Made by a program: the position numbers and the translations under genes
Part shown: positions 1 to 10,740 of the stretch, in pieces
How the letters are laid out: every line of letters starts with the position of its first letter
Numbering within the stretch: position 1 is the stretch's first letter
NCBI RefSeq assembly: GCF_036884655.1
Contig: NC_088345.1
Location: forward strand, 19,489,001-19,553,000
Length of the DNA: 64,000 nt
Direction: 5' to 3'
Origin: Musa acuminata AAA Group
Taxonomy: Eukaryota > Streptophyta > Magnoliopsida > Zingiberales > Musaceae
The notes under the pieces: generated by a model
Database searches by the model: none
What the model saw: the letters and a program-made list of their open reading frames with translations, nothing else
Told to the model about the DNA's origin: nothing

Positions 1-1052
1 GAAGGGCGTTTTTCGTACGATGCAAACTGTCCGTTTGGTGACCACGTGCTTCGTCTTCTCGTCTTTCACACATAGTAAACGTCAGCGACAATAACCATTA
101 GTGTTACTGTTAACAATGCCAAAGTAATACGAGAGTTCATTGCGTTCCCATGATTTGGGTAAGCACGAGGCCGATGAGTCATTCACACGTTAATTGCTTG
201 ATGCCACAGGCTCGGCAGCGTTCCTGTGAACTGAAAGCACAAGTCAAGTCAGATGAGATGTGAATGTGGTTCAGCGTGAAGCCGCCGACATCAACTCGAT
301 AAGCACTTGATGACCGAGGGAAAGAAAAAGCCGAGTGACAAGGGGGATGGTGTCCAACCACTAATTGTGGGGCACCCTCAATTGAAATTGAAGTTGACTC
401 GCATTTCCAAGTCACCGAGAGGTTGGACTAGTCGAATCAAGTTGCACATCATGTGTTGTCTGAATTGACGGGGCCGACCCCGTCAACTCAAGTTTTGTGG
501 TCAGCACGAACCCCCGCAACGCGCAGACTAGTAACATCCAAGTATCTTTTTTGCTTCTTCAATGTTGTTGTTCTATGTGAGCAAGCATTGCCCTGACAAA
601 CACACACACACACACCTCACCGTTCATCACTGGAGACACACTGTCTTCACTCTGTCACGCACCTCCCCAGCTCAATGATCTCAATCTACGAGTGCAGCTC
701 ATGATGGTGGCCAGCTCCGCTTCGGTGGTTTATCCTGGCTGCTCTCCTTTGCCGACACCATGTGGTCATTCGTAGAAGAATTTTCTCTCCCTCCGTTTCT
801 CCAGTCTGGAGGAAACAACAACAGTGACTCAATTTGTGCCTATGACCCTGTATAATTTCTTGATGACCACTACCTCTGTTTGTTCTATAAGTTGACTGGA
901 GCACGGATGGATGTCGTTAGTGTTTATCGTCTCAAAACATGAGAAATTTGTGAGAAGCAGCAATTGACAGACAGGAACTTCTCCCTCATAAATGATTTGC
1001 CTTTTTCCGTTGTGGCTTGGTAGTAAGTGACTTGAGCTCTGTTGTGAACATG

Positions 1053-1056
<4 letters not shown>

Positions 1057-1086
<30 letters not shown>
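1057..1086. repeat. (CT)n microsatellite
   Basis: About fifteen CT dinucleotides in an uninterrupted run. It has the pyrimidine-rich character of plant promoter-proximal DNA but no gene start is supported immediately after it. Confidence 0.9.
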
Positions 1087-1089
<3 letters not shown>

Positions 1090-1706
1090 CCACAGACGCT
1101 ATCAGATCCCGTTCAGACTAGCATGAATCACGAGGGTGGAATCACTCGCCTTCCTCTCTCGTTGGTGACTTGGGTTGGAGAGGGTAATGGTGGAGGGAAA
1201 AAGGAAGCGCGTGATGATGATACCTGAGCTTTTCACATGCAACATCATGCCCCGTGCTATGTCGGGCACATCGTTTTGGCGTGGTGCAGCCGTCGTCTGC
1301 ATCCTTTGGTCCCCTTTCCCCTCCCCCCCCCCCCCCTCCCCCCACCTCCGCCATTGATTTGATGTTGCCTGTCTCAGTTAATTTAACCAAACCTAGAAAT
1401 CATTGTATCCACTCTCCTGCTTCGATGTTTCATTCTTCTGTTTGCTCGATCCTCTCTTCAAACTTGGCAACGAAGCAAGTGGAAATATTTCATGGACCGA
1501 CAAAGATGCAACGTTTCCATGCCCCCAGCCCACTGTTCAGGTGTTTGCATGAATTAATGGAACGTGACAAAAGAAGAAAAGCATTGCATGGATCACCACA
1601 AACAATTACATCACTCAATATATCGTAGTATTTTCTGGTGGTAGTAGGAAAGCCAGTGGCACGCCACCTCTTGCTCCATATTACTTATCATTTGTCTCAA
1701 GATATA

Positions 1707-1728
1707 AGAGAGAGAGAGAGAGAGAGAA
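1707..1728. repeat. (GA)n microsatellite
   Basis: Uninterrupted GA run about 400 bases upstream of the candidate gene at 2125. Confidence 0.9.
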
Positions 1729-2030
1729 AATCCGTCCAACTTTCTGTTTGGACTTTGATAGTGATAACGTGTACTCATATATATAATTTATTTTTTTCTT
1801 ATAAATAATTTATATTTTATTTTAGTTTTTAATACCAACCTTATTTTTCTCTTTGACTTTATTCTTGGATCCCATCTCATTCATTCATTCATTCGTCAGT
1901 CTCAGGTAAATGAAAGAGAGGGGAAAAAAAAATGCGCGTTTCCTGCAAAGTTGTTTCGGTGACAATTAAACTATGGTCCGTCTGGCTATACAAAATTGTC
2001 AAGGGAGGCCCCTAAACCTTCCCCGCTTTC

Positions 2031-2124
2031 CCTACATATACATCTCTCTTTCTCCGTTTGTTTTGGACTTCGCACGCACTCGCTGTAGTCTCTCCTCTGC
2101 TTCTCCGCTCGAGAAGAAGAGGAT
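2031..2124 (+). promoter_or_regulatory. Possible TATA-like site and CT-rich 5' leader
   Basis: A weak TATA-like stretch (CCTACATATAC, about 2031-2041) is followed by a pyrimidine-rich leader (TCTCTCTTTCTCC and CTCTCCTCTGCTTCTCC) that ends at the ATG at 2125. This arrangement is common for plant Pol II genes. The TATA match is poor, so this rests mainly on position. Confidence 0.3.
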
Positions 2125-2601
2125 ATGAAACGAAACAGAGCAGAGGTCGCGCCAAATTTCGAGGTTCTTCCCGCAGCTCCCGCCAAGGCCCAGCGGCGGA
2201 CGCAGGACTCGGCAGTCCACAGTGCGGGAACGAGGGCGAGGAAGGCCGCGGCGGTGTCGACGGAGAAGCCACGTGAAGCTCGCGGAGAAGACGAAAGTCT
2301 GGCCAGCGGCGTGGCGGAGGCTTCTCCACCACTGGCTGCTGCGGTGGTGGCGAAGGAGGAGGAGGGATCTGCGGGGTGGGATGGGGCGGCGGAGTTGGGC
2401 GGTGGGAACGGCTGGTGGTGGTGGTGGGGGTGCGTGGAGGAGGAGAAGCTGTTGGGTTGGTTTCCCTTTGCGAACGAAGACTTCAACTATTGCGAAGGCA
2501 GTGGAGGGGGAGAATTAGGAGATCTCTTGTGGGAAGAGGCGGACCATGATATTTGGCAGCTGCAGCACATACACGAGATCCCAAACACCACCAAACAATA
2601 G
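2125..2601 (+). CDS. Candidate small plant protein, 158 aa, unrecognised
   Basis: A single open frame of 158 codons. The N-terminus is basic (MKRNRAEV) and Ala/Lys/Arg-rich, the middle is low-complexity Ala/Glu then Gly with a run of five Trp, and the C-terminal third is acidic and aromatic with a non-random look (KLLGWFPFANEDFNY, then LLWEEADHDIWQLQHIHEIP). The alternating acidic and Trp/Leu residues would suit a short interaction or activation motif, but I do not recognise the family. GC content is high at the 5' end, as in many monocot genes, and the surroundings are AT-rich. A CT-rich leader precedes it and an AATAAA lies 380 bases after the stop. It is the only non-transposon coding candidate in the window. 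A 166-codon frame on the other strand (1986-2486) overlaps it; the plus strand is preferred because of leader, poly(A) signal and C-terminal composition. An intron joining further exons cannot be excluded. Confidence 0.5.
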   Translation: MKRNRAEVAPNFEVLPAAPAKAQRRTQDSAVHSAGTRARKAAAVSTEKPREARGEDESLASGVAEASPPLAAAVVAKEEEGSAGWDGAAELGGGNGWWWWWGCVEEEKLLGWFPFANEDFNYCEGSGGGELGDLLWEEADHDIWQLQHIHEIPNTTKQ

Positions 2602-2978
2602 CAGAAAGACGGGCTTTTTCGGTTCTTTCAGTATGGAATGTACGAGATACACTGGGAATGGGATCCAAATGGTCGAAGCTAGTGAGAAGAGTCGCCGCTG
2701 GGGAGGGATTAAAGGAGCCTCCTTTATTTGCCTAAGACGCCTTCTGCTGTCAGAAAAAGGCGTGATTTCAGGGTGATGTTACTTTGGTTTCTCTGTTCCT
2801 CTTCCTCCCAGTTGTTCATGTCTCTCTCCTCGCTGAAGGGTGAAAGGTCGTTTTTCGGGTGAGAGATGACCACAATGTAGCTGCTGTAGTATCTGGTACT
2901 TGGAATGCTATGTGATACTTGTCCTACAACGGTGTCGTTTAATGAGATTTTGCCGACTTGGTTTGCTGTGGAGGACCC

Positions 2979-2984
2979 AATAAA
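2979..2984 (+). terminator. Candidate poly(A) signal AATAAA
   Basis: AATAAA followed by AT-rich sequence, 378 bases downstream of the stop of the candidate gene. Distance is long but normal for a plant 3' UTR. Confidence 0.4.
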
Positions 2985-3099
2985 GCTAATTAGCAATACG
3001 AGTAAGGAGTGTTGCTGTGTTACATTTGCTGCTCAAATGATTTCTATCCCTCGAGAGTTTCTCGGTAGAGCCATCATTGGGTCGGTCAAAAGCGATTGA

Positions 3100-3940
3100 C
3101 AGCGTGATTAATGGTGAATTTGGCTTCGGAAATCCATCTGGCACTATCATCTGGTCATGTGAGTCTGTTGCATTAGCCGTCTCTTGGATTAGGTAAGCGA
3201 TCTCTGCCCCTTCGTGTATGTCATGTGCTCATCTCGCATGTTAGTTTTGTCTTCAACATACCACGTAGAACACATTCCGCTCGATGTTCTCTAGATTCAA
3301 AGATATCTGGGTACTTCTATGTGCTCACTGATTCAAAGATTCAAAGACTTGGCACCAAGGTTGAATCTGGTCCTTCATGACCTTGTATTAATGGGACGAA
3401 TTAATTTTCTAGAAAAAGTTTCTTATTTTTAAAATTTAGTAACCCTTTTCCAAAAATTTCTACAAAGAATCCTAAATTATCAAAATGATAAAATTATCCC
3501 GTTCCAAATTGAACCAAACCATTTAAATAAACTGGTTGAATCAATCCAAACCTTGGATCGATTTAAAATATAATATTAAATAATTTATTAATATTTTTTT
3601 TATTTTTATTTTATTTTTATATTAATAATATATAATTATTTTTTAATTTATTTTATAGTTAATTACATTGTTTTTAATTATTTCTTGTATTTTGTTATTT
3701 TTATAATTTAAAATACTTTTAATAAACTATTTAAATATTATTGATTTTAAATTAGTGGGTTTGGTTCAATTTGAAAAAGAGAGAAAGGAGGTAGCTTTTC
3801 AGAGAAAAAGATAAAAAGTGGCTGAGGTTGCCTTTTTGTCATTTGAAAAATTGAGTTCAACGTGAGAATGTTTGAAAAAGGGGGCGATAAATGAGAATTT
3901 CATAAAATAAGAGATATATATATTTTTTTACAAGGTTTAC

Positions 3941-3976
<36 letters not shown>

Positions 3977-4449
3977 CAATTTTTTTTATGATACCAAATT
4001 TGTTGGGGGTTCAAAATCTTAATTGATAAATTTTGTAACAAATCATTTGGGGTCTAAAACCTCATCCGATTAATAAAATACACTTATGATCAAAATTTAT
4101 CATTCAATTATTACATCTACATAATTAGAGGGATCACAGGGACTCTTTGATCAAAGAGTTATGTTACTTATTTGTTGCCTGTATTAACTTTATTATCCTC
4201 GTTATTAGTTGCATCAAAAAGATTTAGATTGCTTGCATAATAGTCTTTTTTACTGGTTGCATGATCAGAGGGATTATTTTATACGAGTTAGACAACATCT
4301 CCGGGTGTTTATACTACTTCCAAACCCCTTTTTCTAGCAAAAGTTATTTATCTCCGATTTATTATACAAGCAAGACAAATACATGCATTTTAACCGGACA
4401 ATTTTTAAGAGATTATGGCCTGAGAATGAGAGGAACAGTTCATGGTTGT
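3100..4449. other. AT-rich intergenic DNA, no gene seen
   Basis: Low-complexity AT-rich DNA (notably 3400-3780) with a TA microsatellite. No protein-coding similarity, LTR end or tRNA-like sequence was recognised. The first recognisable retroelement sequence begins at about 4450. Confidence 0.6.
3944..3975. repeat. (TA)n microsatellite
   Basis: About sixteen TA dinucleotides in the AT-rich intergenic stretch. Confidence 0.9.
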
Positions 4450-6627
4450 GATGGGTGACATGAGAGTGCTTAAGAAGAACTCAAGAAGACTACTTGAAAG
4501 AAAATTCAAGTGACGAGGACCAGAACGATGACTTGACACTCTTGATAAGAAAATTTAAAAAAATTCATAAAAAAAATAAATTTAAAAATAACTTTAAAAA
4601 TAAATTTGAATCTAAGAAAGAAAGTTATATACTATAAATGCAAGAAGTTAGAACATTTCAAAAATGAATATCCCCAAGCAAAGAAGAAGTAACCAAAGAA
4701 GAAGAATACTCTTAAAGCAACTTGGGACGATTCAAGTGCATTCGAAGAAGAGGAGCCAACCAACACTGAGCAAGTTGCTCACTATGCACTAATGGTTATC
4801 GGAGATTAGGTAAGTAGTTCATTAGATGCAAATTTATCTTTTGATGAACTACTAAGTGCTTTTTATGATTTATTTGATGAATGTAAATTAGTTAGTAAAA
4901 AATATAAATTGTTAAAAAAGGAGCATGCCTCTCTTGTTAGCGATTTTGATAAACAAAAAATTGAGCATGACGATAGTTTAGCTCATTACACAAAATGTAA
5001 CGAATTAGAAATGCTTAAAAAGGAAAACTTGCTACGAAACCTTAAAAAAGTTTGAGGTTAGTAAGAAGTCCTTGAACATGATTCTTGCTAATAAGGGTCA
5101 AAGTTCATAGAAGAGGCGGAATCGGATTTGTGAATAGCTCTTACCAAAATTTAACCACATTTGTTAAAGGCCCTACCTTGCATGTATCACCCCACACCAA
5201 ATATAACTTTTGTTGCAAACTTAGATATGTTGCCTATAAATATCCACTTAAGAGATATAGTCCACATAGATTGATTTAAATTTCTAAAGGACTCTTAAAT
5301 GACTCAATGCAACATGATAAATTGTATAGATCAATTTTTGAGGCACCCAAGGTCAAATGGGTATATAAAAATCACCATTTTTTATAGAAATATTTATCAT
5401 CACAAGCTAGAAGCAAGAGATGGTATATTGATAGTGGATGCTCAAGACATATAATAGGAGATTCATCTCAATTCTCTAAACTTACTAGCATAAACGAAGG
5501 GTATGTAACATTCGTAGACAACAACAAGGGTAAAATCATTGGCAAAGGAACCGTAAGTAACAAATCCAACTTTTTGATTGAAGATGTATTATTGGTTGAT
5601 GGCTTAAAGTATAATCTTATGAGTATTAGTCAATTGTGTGATAAAGGATACATCATTAGATTTGAATCCAATGCTTACATCATTGAAAAATCACACAAAA
5701 ACATATCCATGATTGCCCTAAAATAAAATAATATATACACTATTGACATTGATGATCTTTATAATGAAATGTGTTTTTCGGTTTTGAATGACGATGCTTG
5801 GCTTTGGCATAGGAGATTAGGTCATATTAGTATGAAACTAATCTCTTAAATATCATCTAAAGAACTTGTAAGAGGTATTCCTAACATTAAGTTCGTTAAA
5901 GATAATGTGTATGATGTATGTCAACTAAGAAAATAAATAAAATATAGTTTCAAAACAAAGAATCCAATAAGCACATCTAGACCATTGTAATTGATCCATA
6001 TGGATTTATTTGGACCAATTGATAGATCAAACCTAGGAGGTAGCAAATACACCTTTGTCATTGCAAATGATTATAGTAGATATACTTAGACATACTTCTT
6101 GGTACACAAAAGTGATTGCTTTGGGTATTTTTCTAAGTTTTGCAAACTTATTCAAAATGAAAAAGGCTTTATTATTTCATCAATTCGGAGTGATCACAGT
6201 GGTAAATTTCAAAACTGTGATTTTTAAAATTTTTGTGAATCAAATGGATACAACCATAATTTCTCTACTTCGAGAAATATTCAACAAAATGGAGCAATAG
6301 AAAGAAAAAATAGAAATTTACAAGAAATGACAAGAACCATGTTAAACGAACATAGCCTACCCAAATATTTTTGGGCCGAAGCCATTAATGCGTCATGCTA
6401 TGTCATGAATAGGGTTTTAGTAAGATTATTACTTTCCAAAACTCATGAATTATGGAACAACAAAAACCCCAATATTTTATTTTTTAAAGTTTTCAGTTGT
6501 AAATATTTTATCTTAAATAAAAAAGATGCCTTAGGAAAGTTTGATACAAAATCCGATCAAGAGATTTTTCTTGGCTATTCTTCTAGTTCAAAAACCTTTC
6601 GTATTTTTAACAAAAGAACTTTGGTTA
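4450..6627 (+). pseudogene. Old SIRE-type copia element, gag C-terminus to pol, 5' part of a split copy
   Basis: Translating with many stops and shifts, this follows the same order as the well-preserved SIRE copy at 32042-36608: Gag C-terminal part with a degenerate zinc knuckle near 4630-4680 (both outer Cys read as Tyr), an amber codon between Gag and Pol near 5386, protease (YIDSGCSRHI near 5420), the integrase zinc region (RRLGH near 5810) and integrase core with NGAIERKN near 6290. It stops at 6627, where a younger element is inserted, and resumes at 15069. The Gag N-terminus and 5' LTR are absent upstream of 4450. Abundant in-frame stops make it a dead, old copy. Lineage call rests on motif order and on close similarity to copies that carry Sirevirus-type non-coding signals. 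Confidence 0.85.
6623..6627. repeat. Target-site duplication GGTTA, left
   Basis: GGTTA directly precedes the LTR start TGTTGAATCTCG and is repeated at 15064-15068 after the element's end. Removing the insert and one GGTTA restores the pol frame of the split SIRE copy (ACTTTGGTTA followed by TAGAAGAATC), which confirms the boundaries. Confidence 0.95.
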
Positions 6628-7499
6628 TGTTGAATCTCGTATTTTGATGATGAAACCAATTGATAATTGTATTTATGTTTTAATCTGCATTTTGAGTGAC
6701 GCATGATGCTTCGATCAGGATGAGATAATTAAAGCAAGAAAAATCATGTTGGGCTGGAGGAACATGTTAGAAGATTAGACGTCGGGCCGGTGGATCGATC
6801 GACGTATCGACAAAAGGCTTCGGACCGTGGATTCAAGCATCAGGCCAAGAAGAGTGGGTACTACGCTAAGGATATCGGAGTTGCGGAGTCAACCGGCCGA
6901 TTGGGCAATAGGCCGCAGGAGAGGACGATGCGTCGAAGAATCGGACGAAGCGTCGAGGGACCAATGACATGCCGGACAACTTGATTAATGATTAGTATTA
7001 ATTGTCTAGATCAAAGTTTGTTTTACATATACAGGATTAACTATGATGGCAGTAAGACATGTAGTAGGAGTTGCGCCGGAGTCAAGACCATGATCACCTT
7101 GGGGTTCGAGAGTTCGACGGAAGTCTGAACGATCGTTTGAGGTTCTATGGGAATAAATCCGAGAAGTCTAGGAGCTTGCCAAAGAAGCTCGTCGGATCTC
7201 ACCAAGCGGATCATCGCAAGTCTAGGAGTTTGCCGGAAGTCCGCAGGAGCATTGCCGAAGGTTCGTCGGAAGTTCGCCGAAAGAAGCGATTGATGCACCG
7301 GAGCAAGTTACAGTAAATGTCTTAAGAAATATCATAGTTAGCATGTAGATTAAGTTAGGAATGGGAGGTGATCCCATTAACTTAATCTGGGGGCAATGGG
7401 GCCCTTGACAGACCCAAATTGGATCGAATGGATCAGCCCATTCGGACCCAGATTTCCTGGCCGATCAGGAGCTCAGTCTCCCAAGAAAGCTAAGTGGTG

Positions 7500-7660
7500 C
7501 AACCACCCAGGTCAGGTAGTGGTACCACCTGAGCTCGGTCTCCAAGCAAAGTCAGGCGGTGGTATCGCCCCTATCAGGTAGTGGTACCGCCTGAGCTCGG
7601 TCTCCGAGTGGTGTTAGGCGGTAGTACCACCCAGTTATGGCGGTAGTACCGCTAGGACCC
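7500..7660 (+). repeat. U3 palindromic repeat cluster
   Basis: Several near-copies of GGCGGTGGTACCGCC alternating with GAGCTCGGTCTCCGAG, just upstream of the LTR TATA box. Equivalent clusters with different central bases occur at the same place in the other SIRE LTRs of the window. Confidence 0.75.
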
Positions 7661-7713
7661 CGAAAAACTAGGAGATGACACATTTGAGCTCCAAATTCAA
7701 ATTAGTTGGGGCC

Positions 7714-7721
7714 TATATAAA
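7714..7721 (+). promoter_or_regulatory. LTR TATA box, 5' LTR of gag-only SIRE
   Basis: TATATAAA flanked by GGGGCC and CCCC. The same flanked TATA box is found in the other SIRE LTRs. Confidence 0.7.
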
Positions 7722-8224
7722 CCCCACCCTTTCCTGCATAAAAGGGCATAGAAAAAAAATCGAAAGCTTGATCTTACAATGTGATTTTAGAGCTCAAAAG
7801 TGTTGTAAAGGCCAAAAGTTCTCCTCCCTCTTTTCTTCAAGTTTTGATCATTCAAGAGAGGAGAGAAAATTCTGTAAGGGTTGTCTCCTAAGCCCATCAA
7901 AAGGAGTGAAACTGTAAAAGGGTGGTTGGCCTTCGCCTATTAAAGGAAGGCCTCTAGTGGACGTCGGTGACCTCATCGGAGGAGGAAGCCAAAAGTGGAT
8001 GTAGGTCAAGATTGACCGAACCACTCTAAAATTACGGTGCTCTTTGGTTTGCATTTATTCTTGCTGTTTACCTTACTGCAAACCTCCATATGTGCTTTAC
8101 TTTCTCATTACTTTTGCTGCACTCCTTTATGAACTCACTTTCAAGTTAAGTTTTCGAAAACAATTTTACGTCAGAAACGATTTCGTCGTACGAAAGTTTT
8201 TAAACCGATGTAGTTTTTTGCAAC

Positions 8225-9740
8225 GGGGGTGTGAATTAGTGCAGCAGAAAACTTTCGACGATTTAAAATGACATTCGTACGATAAAAACAATTTCGGTAA
8301 GAAAGCCGATTCGAAAATCACTTTAACTTGTGATCAAGCAAGATGCAGTTAAAGTAAAGATATAGAGGCAGTTTGCAGTTAAGATAGAGAACAGAATGTA
8401 ATTGCAAACTGAAATACGACGTTCGTACGATAAAACTGATTTCGGTATGAAAGCCGATTAGGAAATTGCTTTAACTTAGATTAGGCGAAGTGCAGTTAAA
8501 GTAAAGCTATGGAGGCAGTTTGCAGTTAAGATAGAGAACAGAAAGTAAATGCAAACGGAGATTTAGAGTGGTTCGATCAATCTTGACCTACATCCACTTT
8601 TGGCTTCCTCCTCTGATGAGGTCATCGACGTCCACTAGAAGCCTTCCTTCAATAGGCGAAGGCCAACCACCTTTTTATAGTTTCACTCCTTTTGACGGGC
8701 TTAGGAGACAACCCTTACATAATTTTCTTTCCTCTCTTGAAAGATCAAAATTTGGAAGAAAAGAGGGAGGAGAACTTCTAGCCTTTACAACACTTTTGAG
8801 CTCTAAAAATCACAGAGTAAGATTGGATTTTTGGTACCCTTTCATGTAGGAAAGGGTGGGGTATATATAGGCCCCAAACTGGTTTGAATTTGGAGCTCAA
8901 AAATGTCATTTCCCGGATTTTCGAGGTCCTAACGGTACTACCACCTGACTAGGGTGGTACAACTGCCTGGCGCTTGGAGACTAAGCTTTTGGGCGGTGCC
9001 ATCGCTTGACAGGGGCAGTTGCACTACCCAGTCTCGCTCGGAGACTGAGCCCAAGCGGTGCCACCGCCTAACTGGGGTGGTTGCACTGCCTAACTAGGGC
9101 GGTTGCACCGCCCAGTCTCGCTCGGAGACTAAGCCCAAGCGGTGCCACCGCTTGACCTGGGCGGTTGCACTGCCCATCTTTCCTGGGACTGAACTTCTGG
9201 GCGGTGCCACCGCCGCCTAAGAAATCTAGGTCCGAATGGGATGATCCATTCGGCCCAATTTGGGTCTGTCAAGGGCCCAATTGCCCCCATATTAAGTTAA
9301 TGGGATCACCTCCCATTTCTAACTTAATCTACATGCTAACTACGATATTTCTTAAGACATTTACTGCAACTTGCTCTGGTGCGTCAATCGCTTCTTCCGG
9401 CGAGCTTCCGACGAACTTCCGGCGAACATCCGACGAACCCTCGGCGATGCTCCGACGGACTTCCGGCCAACTCCTGGACTTGCGACGATCCACTTGGTGA
9501 GTTCCAACAAGCTTCTTTTGCAAGCTCTTGGACTTCTCGGATTTGTTCCCGCAGAACCTCCGACGATCGTCCGGACTTCCGTTAAACTCTCGAACCCCCA
9601 ACGTGATCATGGTCTTGACTCCGACGTAACTCCTGTTGCATGTTTTACTTCCATCATAGTTAATCCTGCATACTTATCACAACATATGGATTAGATAACA
9701 AATGACAATCGACTTCATCATCAAAATTCGAGATTCAACA
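8225..9740 (-). mobile_element. Inverted SIRE LTR (solo LTR) inside the 5' LTR
   Basis: Read on the minus strand it starts TGTTGAATCTCG (right end, 9740) and runs through a GC-rich U3, a TATA box (TATATATA near 8855) and the CTGCACTAATTCAC end motif at about 8235. It lacks the terminal 25 or so bases at its left end. The 5' portion follows the short-head subfamily of element F, not that of its host LTR. No internal domain or second LTR is present, so it is a solo LTR or remnant. Together with 6628-8224 it forms a large imperfect inverted repeat. Confidence 0.85.
8274..8560 (-). repeat. Tandem duplication of about 145 bases within the inverted LTR
   Basis: Two copies of a segment containing TTCGTACGATAAAA, AAGCCGATT and GGCAGTTTGCAGTTAAG follow one another (about 8274-8420 and 8421-8560) with modest divergence. 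Confidence 0.7.
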
Positions 9741-9774
9741 CCCCCCCCCCCTCTTAGTGCTCTTGATCCTAACA
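9741..9774 (+). repeat. 5' LTR tail of the gag-only SIRE element
   Basis: C-run, CTCTTAGTGCTCTTGATCC and TAACA, matching the end of the 3' LTR at 15063 and followed at once by the primer-binding site. Confidence 0.85.
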
Positions 9775-9776
9775 AT

Positions 9777-9789
9777 TAGTATCAGAGCC
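9777..9789 (+). other. Primer-binding site (initiator Met-tRNA)
   Basis: TAGTATCAGAGCC differs by one base from TGGTATCAGAGCC, the plant copia primer-binding site, and lies two bases after the LTR end. Confidence 0.85.
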
Positions 9790-9824
9790 TCGTTTTCCCT
9801 ATTTGGTTTAATACCCAAATTGAA

Positions 9825-10740
9825 ATGGCTCTTTTCGACAACCAAGAGGGTCACTCTTTCATTCGTCCTCCCTTTTTCAATGGGACGGACTACACTTATT
9901 GGAAAACTCAAATGAGAGTTTTCTTGCTTTCACTGAATCTTGATTTATGGCATATAGTTGAAAATAGATTTGAAATATCTTATCTTCCAATGAACCATTG
10001 GAATGATTTGAAGAAGAAGACGTTTTCTCTAAATGCAAAGGCTATAAATGCCTTGTTTTATGCTTTAGATAAAAATGAATTCAATCGGGTTTCTTTGTGC
10101 AAAATGACTTTCGACAAATGGCACACTCTTGAAATTACACACGAAAGCACTTCTAAAGTTAAAGATTCGAAAATCAACTTTTTAATGCATGATTTCGAGC
10201 TTTTTCGAATGAAGCCGAGTGAAACCATTGTTGACATGTACACCCATTTTACGGATGTCGTCAATGGTTTAAAAGCTCTTGGCAAATGTTTCTCAAATTT
10301 TGAACTTGTTAGTAAAGTTTTATGATTACTTTCTAAAGCTTGGGAATCAAAAGTAACGACAATACAAGAAACAAAAGATTTAAATATTTTTCCATTTGAA
10401 GAACTTATCGGTTCATTGATGACATATGAAATGGTGCACAATGCACATGATGAACATGATGAACAAAATCATATTCGAAAGAACAGGAAGGATATGGGAT
10501 ATAGAACATTTGAAGACCACTCGAGCATAAGCTCAAGTGATGGTGAACAAGAACTACTCACTAAGAAATTTTAAAAATTAAAGAAACAAAAATTTAAGAA
10601 TAAAAAGAATGGAACTACTTGTTTTGAACGCAAGAAGAAGAATACAAAGTGGGGTGAATCGAGCTCCTCCGAAGACGAGGAGAAAATCAAGAAAGGCTTG
10701 GTGGCAAACTACGCCTTAACGACATTCAACGATGAGGTAA
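9825..10740 (+). pseudogene. SIRE gag, decayed, without zinc knuckle
   Basis: Open for 166 codons from ATG 9825 to a TGA at 10323, then readable in the same frame as degraded Gag to about 10740. The N-terminus has the family's conserved block (GHSFIRPPFFNGTDYTYWKT) and the capsid-like core (NEFNRVS, WHTLEITHE, MKPSETIVDMYTHFTDVVNG). The stop replaces an Arg codon. Where F has the CCHC knuckle, this copy reads CFERKKKN and then goes out of alignment, so nucleic-acid binding was lost. No pol follows. Start chosen because it lies 35 bases after the primer-binding site, as in the other SIRE copies. Confidence 0.85.

Larger units (their letters stand above)
1..2030. other. Intergenic DNA with simple repeats, no supported gene
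   Basis: No coding region with recognisable protein similarity is visible; short open frames here overlap on both strands and look random. Contents are simple repeats: a short CA run near 599-616, a CT run at about 1057-1086, a C-rich tract at about 1319-1345, a GA run at about 1707-1728 and a CATT repeat near 1878-1893. AT-rich DNA at 1760-1860 separates these from the candidate gene downstream. Confidence 0.6.
6628..8224 (+). repeat. 5' LTR of the gag-only SIRE element, first part
   Basis: Starts TGTTGAATCTCG and matches the 3' LTR at 13455-15063 throughout, including a TATA box (TATATAAA, 7714-7721), a GC-rich U3 with palindromic GGTACC-centred repeats (7500-7660) and the CGTACGAAAG motif near 8190. 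It breaks at about 8224 before its last 50 bases, which reappear at 9741-9774. Confidence 0.9.

Noticed and set aside
1986..2486. Minus-strand 166-codon frame opposite the candidate gene
   Set aside because: Shadow of the plus-strand frame: low-complexity Ser/Pro/His, no leader or poly(A) signal on that side, and it starts within the C-terminal coding part of the better candidate.
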